From Fibrobacter sp. (GTDB lineage: Bacteria > Fibrobacterota > Fibrobacteria > Fibrobacterales > Fibrobacteraceae), in NCBI GenBank assembly GCA_017530965.1, contig JAFXLS010000095.1, positions 1 to 64,000 of the forward strand: DNA of 64,000 bases. The letters are read 5' to 3'. The position numbers were made by a program, and so were the translations under genes. Below are positions 17,101 through 24,587 of this stretch, in pieces (positions within the stretch are counted from its first letter, which is position 1; the number at the start of each line of letters is the position of its first letter). The notes beneath the pieces were generated by a model, which saw only the letters and a program-made list of their open reading frames with translations, did no database searches and was not told the origin of the DNA.

Positions 17101-19271
17101 ATGTGACTGTTCGCGTGGATGACGGTGAATTTGCTGATACCGCCAAGGTCAAGATCAATATCGGTAACGTTAAGGAATGGTCCAAGGTCAAGATTACCGA
17201 AGCTGAATCCAAGAGAAAGAATTGGGAAGATCCTGATGTGATTTACATCAACGAAACGATCCACAAGATCTGCTGGACTCAGGATGGCGATGAAGTTTGC
17301 AAGGAAGGTCTGAAGATTGCGAAGGATACCACGATTATCGTGGAATGGAGGAATCCGACCAAGGATTACGCCGGTCGCGATACGTTGCGGATCTACTACA
17401 GCAACTCTATCCCGTCTGTGACGGTTACGGGCAAGAAGACTCTGGTCGATGCCGACAACGTGTTCACCATTGTGGAAGACATGGGTGAGGCTGATACCAA
17501 TATCTATATCAACAAGTCCAGGGACTCTATCTGGGTGAAAATCAAGGACCCCGCAAGCAAGCTTGATACCGCTATTGGTATCGAAGTCAGCCTCGGACCT
17601 GTTGAGGCATCCAAGATTCAGGGATCTTTGGATAAGATGACCAAGGTTGCCGATAGCAAGATCATGCGCGACGAAACCGCAAAGAATGTGGTCGAAACGC
17701 TGGTGAACCGCAACCAGTACAAGTATACTTACAAGGAAATCGTTGGTAAGGATACGGTGAAGGTCTCTTACATGACCGATAAGGACGGTGAACCCATAAA
17801 GGTTCCGGTGATCAACGAAAAGGGCAAGGTTGATTCTGTTGAAGTCATCACGGTGACCTACACGACAACTATCGACGGCAAGGAAGTGGAAGTCTCTTAC
17901 CAGGCTGACGCCTTGACCGGTGAAGTCTTTGTGAAGGGCCCGGCAGGCGAACTGATGGAACAGGGTGCCTCCAAGAAGATCTACGGTTCCGACAAGAATT
18001 CCAAGTCCGGCAATAGCGTGACCGAAGGTATGTTCACCATTACTACGGGTGGCAAGGATATCCTCGGAAACGACAGGGTGATTTCTTACGCGGTCGACAA
18101 GAACGGCAAGATGGTCAAGAACACCGAAGGCGATGTCGGTTACTCTGTAATCTATTCCTACATGAACAAGTACGGCAACGTTGCTACGGAATCCGTGTTC
18201 ATTGTGGTTGACCAGGTTGGCCCGAAGGTCGAAATCCTGTCGCCGGTGAACAAGGAAGTGGTTCGTTCGAATTCTGTGAAGGTGGTATGGACGGTTGATG
18301 GTGTCGAACAGGATACGTTGAACCTCCAGGGACTTTCTAAGGGCCCGAACGTGATCGTGCGCTTCTACCGCGACAAGGCTGGCAACGAAGACTCTGCTGT
18401 GGTTTATGTTTACATGAAGGACAGCAAGGATGTTGAAATTTCTGTTGAACAGCCGGTGACCGAAATCTCGAAGGATAAGATTGAAGAGTACTATGCTGTG
18501 AACCCGCCTGAAAAGGGTGAAACCTTTGCTGTGAGCATCAGGAACCCGACTACGGGCGAAGAAGTGGAAACCTTGATCGGTGGCAGCTTCAAGACCAAGG
18601 AGGGTAGCGGTAAGGAACCCTATCCGGGCGTGTCTGGGTCTTCTCAGCACCTAGGCCCGACCCTTGCCATGGATATCAAGGTGCCTGTGATCGACGGTGT
18701 GGCTGGTCTCGCTACGTTGGATGACTTGATTACTCCGGATGGATTGATCGCTCTCGAACGTACGGATGCCAAGAAGGCTCACAAGATTACGGTTGAAGAA
18801 TACGTCCAGGAATTCTGCGAAGATGGCTTCAAGATTCCGAGCGATGTAAGCCAGGTGAACCTCTTCGACACCAAGCTGAAAGCCCAGATCTGGGTGTACA
18901 CGTCGCTGGGTAACTTTGTGGATTACTTCAGCTTCACTCAGGAACTGAATGATCCGAACTACACGGACGAAGCTGGTCTCTTGAAGATGTACTTCGAAAT
19001 GAAACCGGACAAGGACGGCTTTGTGAAGGCTGACAATGGCAAGCAATATGCTACGGGCGCCTTCGTTTACAAGGTCCAGGCTACAATCCATTCTAAGGCT
19101 CGTTGTACAATTCCGGATAATACCTACGACCCGGAAAACAAGAAGAACTGCGACGCCAAGGAACGTGACTGCGATGGCTACGGTGAAACGACGAAGCGTA
19201 AGGGCGACAACATCAAGAATAGCGATGAGCTCTTGAAGTCCTTCGGTTATCGTCGTCCGAAGAACAAATAA
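11121..19271 (+). CDS. Giant secreted cadherin-repeat surface protein (2716 aa)
   Basis: Paralogue of the 1520-aa protein with the same order of parts: signal peptide (ends VPAFA-AD), anchor-A-like N-terminal region to about 350, Calx-beta-like segment (355-490), about twelve cadherin-type repeats (490-2013) with LDYE/LDFE/LNYE signatures, and the shared C-terminal module (2014-2716) ending in a basic tail (RRPKNK). One unit, including a cysteine-rich linker (CEGEKCIEICKGDKCEVC), occurs twice with a period of 870 bases. AGGAG lies 7 bases before the ATG in a very AT-rich leader. The family suggests calcium-rigidified, cell-surface filaments for adhesion; the ligand is unknown. The minus-strand ORFs inside it are shadows. 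Confidence 0.86.
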   Translation: MWFGKNIMTKLGLALAMAVPAFAADEENEVFTLAPLTFPGVSGDEAQELWSELMKYKLWATTGFEVNNRLEVKEEKGWVGTSKGDFEIIGPGALVGGPVIIGGDVNLRGSDQAKQTEFLTGPLRVEKRLTLSTESHFYGTVCVQGDTVAPSGLPWNSEFIGGVYQNIHGEMRVGATPATTGTCSNDKVAFVEKKMTVPSLSGVTYKDGNLVASGKDFKLNVPEGEGAYDRFYESVTINSDSRLNINMPKGGRLTRIFTKSITFKDQAELQVMYDGTLLSNEEYKGLLMIYVSGDIYFENTNDRNLQGTFISSGTIHTKCNMKFAGQMIANKIIIGNEIRGDEAFRYVPVVPPVIKPTASAMGGFVENNTTVIIPISLNAVTKNGVSFKYCFDLSNSTAELADFNVAPKKDKNGVEYPKFPVCGSGEGSVEIPRNATEPDKKVYLNVYLDDNGDEETEILKLKIYDLEGAVLPKNSDGLFDLNILNVPLFDFGKVKENYYIEENSALDDIVAEIPIEGQDFTDFVISMVDNASDTHPVKLNDLFNISIDETKKLVVITVKNHDELNYESDRIKKMYQVTLSLQDKGGVEGCKTVTAQTTINIKDINEPPYFVNFGPYEVKEHSPKGTSVGFVLAEDPDDDPAYNTLVYTIPVNEDNDKTNDVPFAINPSTGEITVAEPNKEKFDYETHPLPYVFNVEVFDNLNRVPQEIEISLIDINEPPIVIDTTHDTISVAENSPVGLTKMAYFEVSDPDAADKANLLTQIVPTITDNEKKSGVVSAEDLFEMVMEKAKDKNGVDKYWAVLKVKADLDFEAIMAARGDSVFDVTLTFTDHGGTGADAKDTSFVKKIAVTDVNEPPYFTYVGPFEVKENSDEGTPIGEVIAADDDTKSKFNTLYYTIPVNEDADPDNDVPFAIVDKKSGVITVANKEALDFEDPSILEHKFEFKVQVTDGEFLRDSLVTITLIDDDEPPHIIPECEGEKCIEICKGDKCEVCEGESCHETCIDHCDEPRNPAKVLTVTVDENSPTGFEIINYAVSDEDLLVNHTKLEVTFDNTNNSDAKSLFVAEMKKVSGQWRLIISVKDGSALDYEKIKETHELTIYVRDPDDREGLRDSLLRIIKVVDMNEAPKITGVEDLNNDIKATDKEDNTFYPKENLVAGGSVGYVHTYDPDTLHKDEFGYREFSLDNPNNYPFEMKDSLLVLTKKLDYENDSKEYTFDVIVNNCERAKNSAGKYEKINPPKCTEPVKQTVTVKIQDVPEPPHIIPECEGDKCIEICKDDNCEVCSGESCHETCTENCDEPRNPAKVLTVTVNENSPTGYEIINYAVSDEDLLVNHTKLEATFSNTNNSDAKSLFVAEMKKVSGEWRLIVSVKDGSKLDYEKIEETHNVTIYVSDPDDPDGMYDSLLRVIKVVDVNEAPTAEDADFKPEENLPDSAIVGELKVAEPDTKHVPEFGHLEYSIIGKDETFVFAMDSNRVIVNDPSKMDYELPVHFYTFDVLIANCELNSTSGKYDGACLYDTAKVTVDIQDVNEKPEIIIDGPTPDGGDDSEPFCVAHCDTTGRGVWKDSILTVGVKENTDDSLLSKTGMVLFQYHYVDEDTGHVAGAKVTWFDAGSTISSVSTKGSDLFKIEGKNGVITVTVKDQKLLDYEKLRNATSRDDPDPEYTMGIVVTDPKGLKDTLYRIIRVVDVNEKPLYTAEPCVVVEGNHPGDSIGHVEHPSDIDSLSRNPALYDNQFKMTGGDFDRFELRKDSTDLMRVMLAALDSIDCEDGSYICGVDSVYWVELTYGDTTLKTVYNNIRIPVKVLDLNEPPEFRTDTIGVAENSPKGTVVDTIKWFDWDRFDTTMHFEISNDPSGCFDIDEKTGVVTVKKDNCADLNYEKNPTLKIEVAITDMVDVTDRSLISGGPNTVKKIITVNVHDVNEPPSITDKTITVKEDTKPKTVVDTVRATDPDKNPEYRDLTYTLIGGDTATFKIEPKTGALILKDTLDYETKSSYYVTVRVDDGEFADTAKVKINIGNVKEWSKVKITEAESKRKNWEDPDVIYINETIHKICWTQDGDEVCKEGLKIAKDTTIIVEWRNPTKDYAGRDTLRIYYSNSIPSVTVTGKKTLVDADNVFTIVEDMGEADTNIYINKSRDSIWVKIKDPASKLDTAIGIEVSLGPVEASKIQGSLDKMTKVADSKIMRDETAKNVVETLVNRNQYKYTYKEIVGKDTVKVSYMTDKDGEPIKVPVINEKGKVDSVEVITVTYTTTIDGKEVEVSYQADALTGEVFVKGPAGELMEQGASKKIYGSDKNSKSGNSVTEGMFTITTGGKDILGNDRVISYAVDKNGKMVKNTEGDVGYSVIYSYMNKYGNVATESVFIVVDQVGPKVEILSPVNKEVVRSNSVKVVWTVDGVEQDTLNLQGLSKGPNVIVRFYRDKAGNEDSAVVYVYMKDSKDVEISVEQPVTEISKDKIEEYYAVNPPEKGETFAVSIRNPTTGEEVETLIGGSFKTKEGSGKEPYPGVSGSSQHLGPTLAMDIKVPVIDGVAGLATLDDLITPDGLIALERTDAKKAHKITVEEYVQEFCEDGFKIPSDVSQVNLFDTKLKAQIWVYTSLGNFVDYFSFTQELNDPNYTDEAGLLKMYFEMKPDKDGFVKADNGKQYATGAFVYKVQATIHSKARCTIPDNTYDPENKKNCDAKERDCDGYGETTKRKGDNIKNSDELLKSFGYRRPKNK
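14019..15370 (+). repeat. Long internal direct repeat in the 2716-aa gene (period 870)
   Basis: Two near-identical blocks of roughly 480 bases, 14019-14500 and 14889-15370, offset by exactly 870 bases (290 codons). Each encodes the EPPHIIPECEG Cys-rich linker and the following cadherin repeat through VKDGS-LDYEKI. The high nucleotide identity compared with the other repeats points to a recent duplication. Confidence 0.85.
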
Positions 19272-19291
19272 GTCAAACCGTTGAAAATGTT

Positions 19292-19325
19292 GGAGATGTC
19301 ATGCCCGCACAGGCGGGCATCTCCT
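19292..19325 (+). terminator. Hairpin after the 2716-aa gene, probable terminator
   Basis: An 8-bp perfect stem ATGCCCGC-ACAG-GCGGGCAT starting 30 bases after the stop codon, extendable by GGAG/CTCC. It lacks a good T tract, so it may act mainly as a 3'-end stabiliser. Confidence 0.55.
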
Positions 19326-19355
19326 ATTTATAGGGAAAATTTCTAAGTTCTAAGT

Positions 19356-19685
19356 ATGAGTATTGAAGATCGTTCTACATTGGTATATTCGACGGCTCTA
19401 GGGGGCCGTGTAAAGCAAGAAAAGCCCAAGGCCGAGCGTCCCCAGGGCGATGGCGTTGTGCGCATCCAGTTAAAGCGTCTGGGTGGCGGAAAAATGGCCA
19501 GTGTAGTGACCGGCGTGCCCCTCGACGAGCCGGAACTCAAGGAATTGGGCCGCGAACTCAAGCAAAAATGCGGAGTTGGCGGCTCAGTCAAGGATTTTGT
19601 CATAGAAATCCAGGGTGACAAGCGAAATCTGCTTAAAACGGAGTTGGAAAAGCGCGGTTATACGGTAAAGTTGGCCGGTGGCTAA
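19356..19685 (+). CDS. SUI1/YciH-family translation initiation factor-like protein
   Basis: A 109-residue protein with the eIF1/SUI1 fold in its second half: VRIQLKRLGGGKMASVVTG, then LKQKCGVGGSVKDF and EIQGDKRNLL, the classical pattern (K-x-x-G-x-G-x-V, C-x-x-G-x-x-x-K, Q-G-D). Bacterial YciH proteins bind the small ribosomal subunit and influence start-codon selection in vitro. The basic, lower-complexity first 35 residues are typical of the bacterial form. It lies between the giant surface proteins and the FecR gene, probably without functional linkage. Confidence 0.9.
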   Translation: MSIEDRSTLVYSTALGGRVKQEKPKAERPQGDGVVRIQLKRLGGGKMASVVTGVPLDEPELKELGRELKQKCGVGGSVKDFVIEIQGDKRNLLKTELEKRGYTVKLAGG

Positions 19686-19788
19686 AAATTGCGGGAAGGG
19701 AGGCTTGATTTATATCACCAGATAAAAAAAGTCGGTGCTTTTTTCAAAAAAAAAGAATATTTTTTTGAGAGATAAAAGAGGGCTTACG

Positions 19789-21417
19789 ATGGTCAGATAT
19801 TCCGATTCAAGCAAAATGTTTTTACGCTCGTTGATGATTCTTGCCGTAGTGCCAGCAATGGTTTTTTCTGCTCCGGCAGTCGGTAAAGTTCGCATGGCAT
19901 CGGGCGATGTGGACCGCTGGAAGGCAAAACAGAGCACATGGAAGGCAATCGGTACCGGCGATAAGATTTATCAGTCCGACAAGGTGCGCACGGGCGTAGA
20001 ATCCGAAGTGGTATTCGGTCTCCCTGACGGTAGCTCTATCATGATCGGCGAAAAGACCATCGTCGAAATGGAAAGTCTTTTTGAACCCAACGACGAGGGC
20101 GGCTTCGAAACCAAGATTGACGTGGAAAAGGGGTTCTTGAACTTTGCCGTACACAAGCTCAAAAACAAGAAGTCGAAATTTATCTTTAAGACGGGAACTG
20201 CAACTGCATCGATTCGCGGTACCGAAGGTTATATCGGTGGCGAAGGGACTTTCTTTGCAGGCCTGAAGACGGGTAAGCTTGAAATTGAACCCGTTGGTTC
20301 TAACAAGTCTGTGATGATTGGTGCTGGCGAGACTACGTTTGGTAGGGATTCGCTGGTGGTGGTAAGGCTTGCGTCTTCGGGTGAAGCCCGCTTTGCAAAG
20401 CGCCTTATGCAGATTCTTGCAGACAAGTCCAAGTCCGTAAGAGAATTGCAGGCCGAAATGCAGAAGGCCGACAAGGAATTCCAGGAACAGCTGAAAGAAG
20501 AAGCCAAGCAGGCTGCCGCTACGGTACCTGAGAACGGCTTTGTCGTAAGTACCAGTTCTCCGGCAGAAATTTGCGAAGACGGTCTTATGGTTGACGGTTC
20601 TTACCGCACTTCCGACGAATCTGCTTCTCTCATCTTGAAGGTGGGGAACGGCTTTACCTCTAACAACCTGGTCCGTGCCGCTGATGGACAGATTCATTCC
20701 TTCTCTGAATCGGTGATAATCAACGACGAAAACGGTCTTTGGACTGCGGACAAGGCTACCTTGGAATTCAAGGGCGCCGGTCTGACTAGCACCAAGAACA
20801 TTGATTTGCAGGTGAACAAGGCTTGCTCTGGTGTCAACACGAAATCGCCGACGGTAACGATCGCCTCTTACGACTCCTTGCGCTGTGTTGCCAATGTGGT
20901 AGTGGGCGATATGCAAAACGATGCGGGCGTGCTGTCCTATGAATCGGACGGAAGCAGAGTCTCTGAAGAAACGGTGACCAAAAATTCTCAAAAGAGACTC
21001 AAACTGCAAAAGGGGCGTCACGAATATGTGGTGCGCGTCGAAGACCAGGCTTCGAACAAGGTCGAAGTTTCCAAGGTCATGGGGTGCTACCCGAACAAGA
21101 GGTTTACGGTAGAAGTCCTGGGGGGTGCTAAGGAAGTCTTGAGAGTTCCGCCTCCGCCCAATGATATTGCGGACCACATTTCCCAGACGCTTCAGTTTAG
21201 AATCCGAATTTCCGAAAACGACCCCGAATTTTTGTACAAGGTAACGGTTCGACAAAACGGCAAAGTTATCTTGCAGGAATCGCTTTCGCAAATCCACAAC
21301 TTGGATTACCAGATTCCAGTAACCCTTTCGCGTGACGTAAGAAATCATTTTGATATCGAGGTCGTTCACAAGAGTGGGTACACATCAAGAGCTAAGAAGG
21401 ACTACGAGGTGCGTTGA
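19789..21417 (+). CDS. FecR-domain exported protein
   Basis: A 542-residue protein started at the ATG at 19789, which has GAGGG 6 bases upstream; the frame is open 54 bases further but without a ribosome binding site. It has a signal peptide (ends MVFSA-PAVG) followed by a FecR-type domain (about residues 25-170: VRTGVESEVVFGLPDGSSIMIGEKT, then TATASIRGTEGYIGG), a short coiled region (QAEMQKADKEFQEQLKEEAKQ), then Ig-like/beta-rich segments. Free FecR domains occur in envelope proteins outside iron signalling, and no sigma factor or TonB receptor is nearby. Its stop overlaps the next start (TGATG), so it is translationally coupled to the beta-helix/barrel protein. Confidence 0.83.
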   Translation: MVRYSDSSKMFLRSLMILAVVPAMVFSAPAVGKVRMASGDVDRWKAKQSTWKAIGTGDKIYQSDKVRTGVESEVVFGLPDGSSIMIGEKTIVEMESLFEPNDEGGFETKIDVEKGFLNFAVHKLKNKKSKFIFKTGTATASIRGTEGYIGGEGTFFAGLKTGKLEIEPVGSNKSVMIGAGETTFGRDSLVVVRLASSGEARFAKRLMQILADKSKSVRELQAEMQKADKEFQEQLKEEAKQAAATVPENGFVVSTSSPAEICEDGLMVDGSYRTSDESASLILKVGNGFTSNNLVRAADGQIHSFSESVIINDENGLWTADKATLEFKGAGLTSTKNIDLQVNKACSGVNTKSPTVTIASYDSLRCVANVVVGDMQNDAGVLSYESDGSRVSEETVTKNSQKRLKLQKGRHEYVVRVEDQASNKVEVSKVMGCYPNKRFTVEVLGGAKEVLRVPPPPNDIADHISQTLQFRIRISENDPEFLYKVTVRQNGKVILQESLSQIHNLDYQIPVTLSRDVRNHFDIEVVHKSGYTSRAKKDYEVR

Positions 21418-24400
21418 TGAAACTTAGGGTTTGGATATCAACAGCAATATGTATGGCAGCACTCCATGTGAGTGCTTTTGCCGTTGATAAGGGGAGCCAG
21501 CCGGGGAGTATTATTGGGGGCGAAATTAGCGGTTTTTTGAAAAAAGACAGGTCGCCCTATTTGGTTCAAGAGACTTTGGTGGTGCCCGAAGGCAAGGCCT
21601 TGGTCGTAGAAGCGGGAACCGAGATTTTCTTTAACGAGGGAACTGGAATTGATGTCCGTGGAGGTTCCCTTGCCGTGATGGGTGAACACTACAATCAGGT
21701 GGTGATGACCTCTGCCGAAGGGGATAAACCCTGGAACGGCATTGCCGTTACGGGTGCGAAGCGTTCCGAAATGCAAGGAGTCTCGATTGAAAATGCCACC
21801 TTTGGCGTTGCAGTGGAAAGTGGTACCCTGGAAATTCGCGACGGTATCGTCAGGAATGCGTCTAGGGCGGCCGTCTATGTGCGTAATGGTGCTGTTTCTA
21901 TGCAGTGGTCCCAGGTAGAAGATTGCCCCAATATCGGTGTATGGGCCACTGCCAGTGCTGTGGTGGATATCGATGCCACATCTTTATCGAATAACCGGAT
22001 TGCCTTGGTTGCTGGTGAGGGATCTACGGTGAATTTGAAGCGTGCCCACCTGGATGTAAACGAGGTGGCTATTCTTGATTTTGGCGAAAACAACCTTAAA
22101 CAAAGAAGTTCCGTTATTGACGGGAATGAAATTGGCGTTGTGTCCAACGATATTCCCCCTGAAGATATTCGCCAGTCCCTGGAAAAAAACAAGACTATGT
22201 TTTCGAGGAATTCCGGGTATTACCAGAATACATTGGGCGAAGAACCGGTTAACCCTTATGCCGATGCGGTTAAGTATGCCATGGGTTATAATGAACCTCC
22301 TATGGATTCATCCTGGACTGTTTCGGGTAGCGTAGGCATTGAACTGGGCTACCACAAGGTGCTCACTCGTCACAATTCCACAGGTGAAGCCTACGTTTCT
22401 GACAAGGATACGGTGCAGCCGGGCGAGCGTTTTATCAATTATTTCCAGGTTCCCGGTTTCTTTACGAACTGGAATGCGAACTTGTCCATGAAATCTCCGT
22501 CGGGAGCCCTCCTGGAATTTACGGTTGACGCTTCCAGCGATTCCTGGGATAACCTTAAGCTGTATCAGCTGCAGGCAAGCTATACAGACGATATGCAGCG
22601 TTTGATTTTGGGTGATTTCTTTACGAATGGGGGTGAACTCTATTTGGCTGGAGTCAATGCCTTTGGTGGCATGTACGATTTGTCCCTGTTTAAGAATTCG
22701 GCCAATGATCCCATGTTTGTAGGTTCCGTATTTGCGGGTGAAATGAATGCCCCTAAACTGGTAGGTAACCGCAATTACGATGTGTATCAGGACTATATTG
22801 ACGATGGTGAAGCCGAGGCCCAGAGAATGGTGGTGGGCGGAAAAGTCCGCTGGAATATGCACCGCCGCTTTAATGGAACCTTGGGCTTTGTGGCAAGCAA
22901 GGATTATCTGGAAGATCCCTTCCTGAGAGATGGTGGGTTGCCCGAAACCAATACGTCGAGCCCGCTGATTTCATCGAGAACCTTCTTTGCTGACGGAAAC
23001 TGGCTCTTTTACCCGGGCGATGTCAAGTTGAACGGCCAGATTGCAGTGGGTGGAGCCGATACGGTGAATGCCGCCAAGATTCGGGCTGTCAACCAGGTGT
23101 TCTCGGACGCAGGACTTGATCCGTCGAATTTTGCGTTGCTGAACAAGTTGATGGGCAACGAGAATCAGGTGAATTCCTTGACCACCTCCCAGTTAGAATC
23201 GATCTTCGGTGAAAATTCCATGAAGACGCCTTCTGAAATGCGAGCTGAATTGAAGAAGCTGTTGGCGAAAGCTTCTAAGGTTGCAAAACAGACTTATGTG
23301 AATGACAGCAGGCCCACGGGCGGTGAATTCTGGGGCCATGAACATTGGGCTTTTGCCGGATCGTATCAGTGGTCTAATTCGACTACCTTTATCGAGGGCT
23401 TCTTGAGGTTTGTGGGTAGCGAGTATTATAGTGCCGGTTCCGAAGATTTGTTACAGAACACCCGCATGATTGGCGGTAACTTGAAACATCAGGTCTATGA
23501 TTTCTGGAATCTGGGTTTTGGCTATACCATGAATATTGAAAATGCGGCCGGTGAAGGCGACGACTACAACATATTCGGTATGGGCGAAGGTTCTCGCTGG
23601 GGCTTCTTTACCGGTGCCGATGATGATTGGCTTAAGGATCATGAGCAGGACCCGGTGCGTACAGTGTATATTCATGATGGTTACTTGAAGAACGACTTTG
23701 AGTTGAATGAACTAGTGGGCCTGACTTTCAAGTATGCCTTTAATTACAGGACTCGTAGCACGCCCCAGCGTTTGTATGCCAATTATTCGGCCACTTCGGG
23801 TGTCTATGATGATCCCTGGTTTAGCCCCAGGAGTGGACGTCCTACGTTGAAGGTGTTCAACGGCAAGGATTCCCTTGAAATCGATTCCATAAGTGCCGCA
23901 ATGTACTATGAGCTTGCTGACGAAGACTATTTGGCAACCCAGTTCGAAGAAAAGCTGATGAAACATACCCTTGAATTGGGATTCGCATTTAGGCTGCCCA
24001 AGAACGTGTTGAAGGTGGGTGCTGCTTTGGTGGCCTTTATGGATATGTCGGAATTCAAGCAAGATGAATTGCTGATCCCCTTTAATTTCAGGAACGAGAC
24101 CTATGGTGCTCTAGGGTATTATTTCCACGGCAGCGATTACCTGGAACAACGTTATCCGATGTCTTTGACGACAACACTGGATGGATTGAAAAATACGCTT
24201 TCGTTGATGCCCAGGTACAAGATTTATAACCGAAACGAGATGCGGGAATTTGAATGGAGTTTTGGGGACAATATGGAAATCGAACTGTCTCCTGAATTCA
24301 TGGAGCTTACGTTGTCGGGAGGCTTGCGCCAGAATTTCTTGTCATACGAAATCGATGACACCGATTACGATGAAATGGAACTGGATTTAGATGCTTCTGC

Positions 24401-24536
24401 AAAATTGCGGATACATCATTCCCGTTCCCTTTATTCAGACTGGACTTTGGGCTCGATTTTCAATTATCGACCGGATAATAAAGCCGACCAATATAAGGAT
24501 TTTTATATAATTGCTGCATTGAACTACGATTTTTAG
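21417..24536 (+). CDS. Beta-helix plus outer-membrane barrel protein
   Basis: A 1039-residue protein. I start it at the ATG at 21417, which overlaps the FecR stop by one base; the open frame includes a TTG one codon earlier. Signal peptide MKLRVWISTAICMAALHVSAFA. Residues about 35-265 form short repeated strands (VEAGTEIFF, LAVMGEHYNQVVMTS, VSIENATFGVAVESGTLEIRDGIVRNAS) typical of a right-handed parallel beta-helix; from about 290 to the C terminus there are long amphipathic strands with many aromatics, ending IAALNYDF with a terminal Phe, as expected for an outer-membrane barrel. Coupling to the FecR gene and proximity to the giant surface proteins suggest a shared envelope role, by inference only. 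Confidence 0.8.
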   Translation: MKLRVWISTAICMAALHVSAFAVDKGSQPGSIIGGEISGFLKKDRSPYLVQETLVVPEGKALVVEAGTEIFFNEGTGIDVRGGSLAVMGEHYNQVVMTSAEGDKPWNGIAVTGAKRSEMQGVSIENATFGVAVESGTLEIRDGIVRNASRAAVYVRNGAVSMQWSQVEDCPNIGVWATASAVVDIDATSLSNNRIALVAGEGSTVNLKRAHLDVNEVAILDFGENNLKQRSSVIDGNEIGVVSNDIPPEDIRQSLEKNKTMFSRNSGYYQNTLGEEPVNPYADAVKYAMGYNEPPMDSSWTVSGSVGIELGYHKVLTRHNSTGEAYVSDKDTVQPGERFINYFQVPGFFTNWNANLSMKSPSGALLEFTVDASSDSWDNLKLYQLQASYTDDMQRLILGDFFTNGGELYLAGVNAFGGMYDLSLFKNSANDPMFVGSVFAGEMNAPKLVGNRNYDVYQDYIDDGEAEAQRMVVGGKVRWNMHRRFNGTLGFVASKDYLEDPFLRDGGLPETNTSSPLISSRTFFADGNWLFYPGDVKLNGQIAVGGADTVNAAKIRAVNQVFSDAGLDPSNFALLNKLMGNENQVNSLTTSQLESIFGENSMKTPSEMRAELKKLLAKASKVAKQTYVNDSRPTGGEFWGHEHWAFAGSYQWSNSTTFIEGFLRFVGSEYYSAGSEDLLQNTRMIGGNLKHQVYDFWNLGFGYTMNIENAAGEGDDYNIFGMGEGSRWGFFTGADDDWLKDHEQDPVRTVYIHDGYLKNDFELNELVGLTFKYAFNYRTRSTPQRLYANYSATSGVYDDPWFSPRSGRPTLKVFNGKDSLEIDSISAAMYYELADEDYLATQFEEKLMKHTLELGFAFRLPKNVLKVGAALVAFMDMSEFKQDELLIPFNFRNETYGALGYYFHGSDYLEQRYPMSLTTTLDGLKNTLSLMPRYKIYNRNEMREFEWSFGDNMEIELSPEFMELTLSGGLRQNFLSYEIDDTDYDEMELDLDASAKLRIHHSRSLYSDWTLGSIFNYRPDNKADQYKDFYIIAALNYDF

Positions 24537-24587
24537 TCGGTTGCAACGGTAAACAGATTTGTAAACACAGGAACTTCGGAATTTCAC

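Noticed and set aside
14373-18650. Long minus-strand open frames (759 and 628 codons) inside the 2716-aa gene
   Set aside because: Same reason: shadows of repetitive GAC/GAT- and AAG-rich plus-strand coding; no start signals or motifs.
19789-21417. Classic FecR iron-signalling anti-sigma system
   Set aside because: No ECF sigma factor or TonB receptor is adjacent and the protein has a signal peptide, not the inner-membrane FecR layout.
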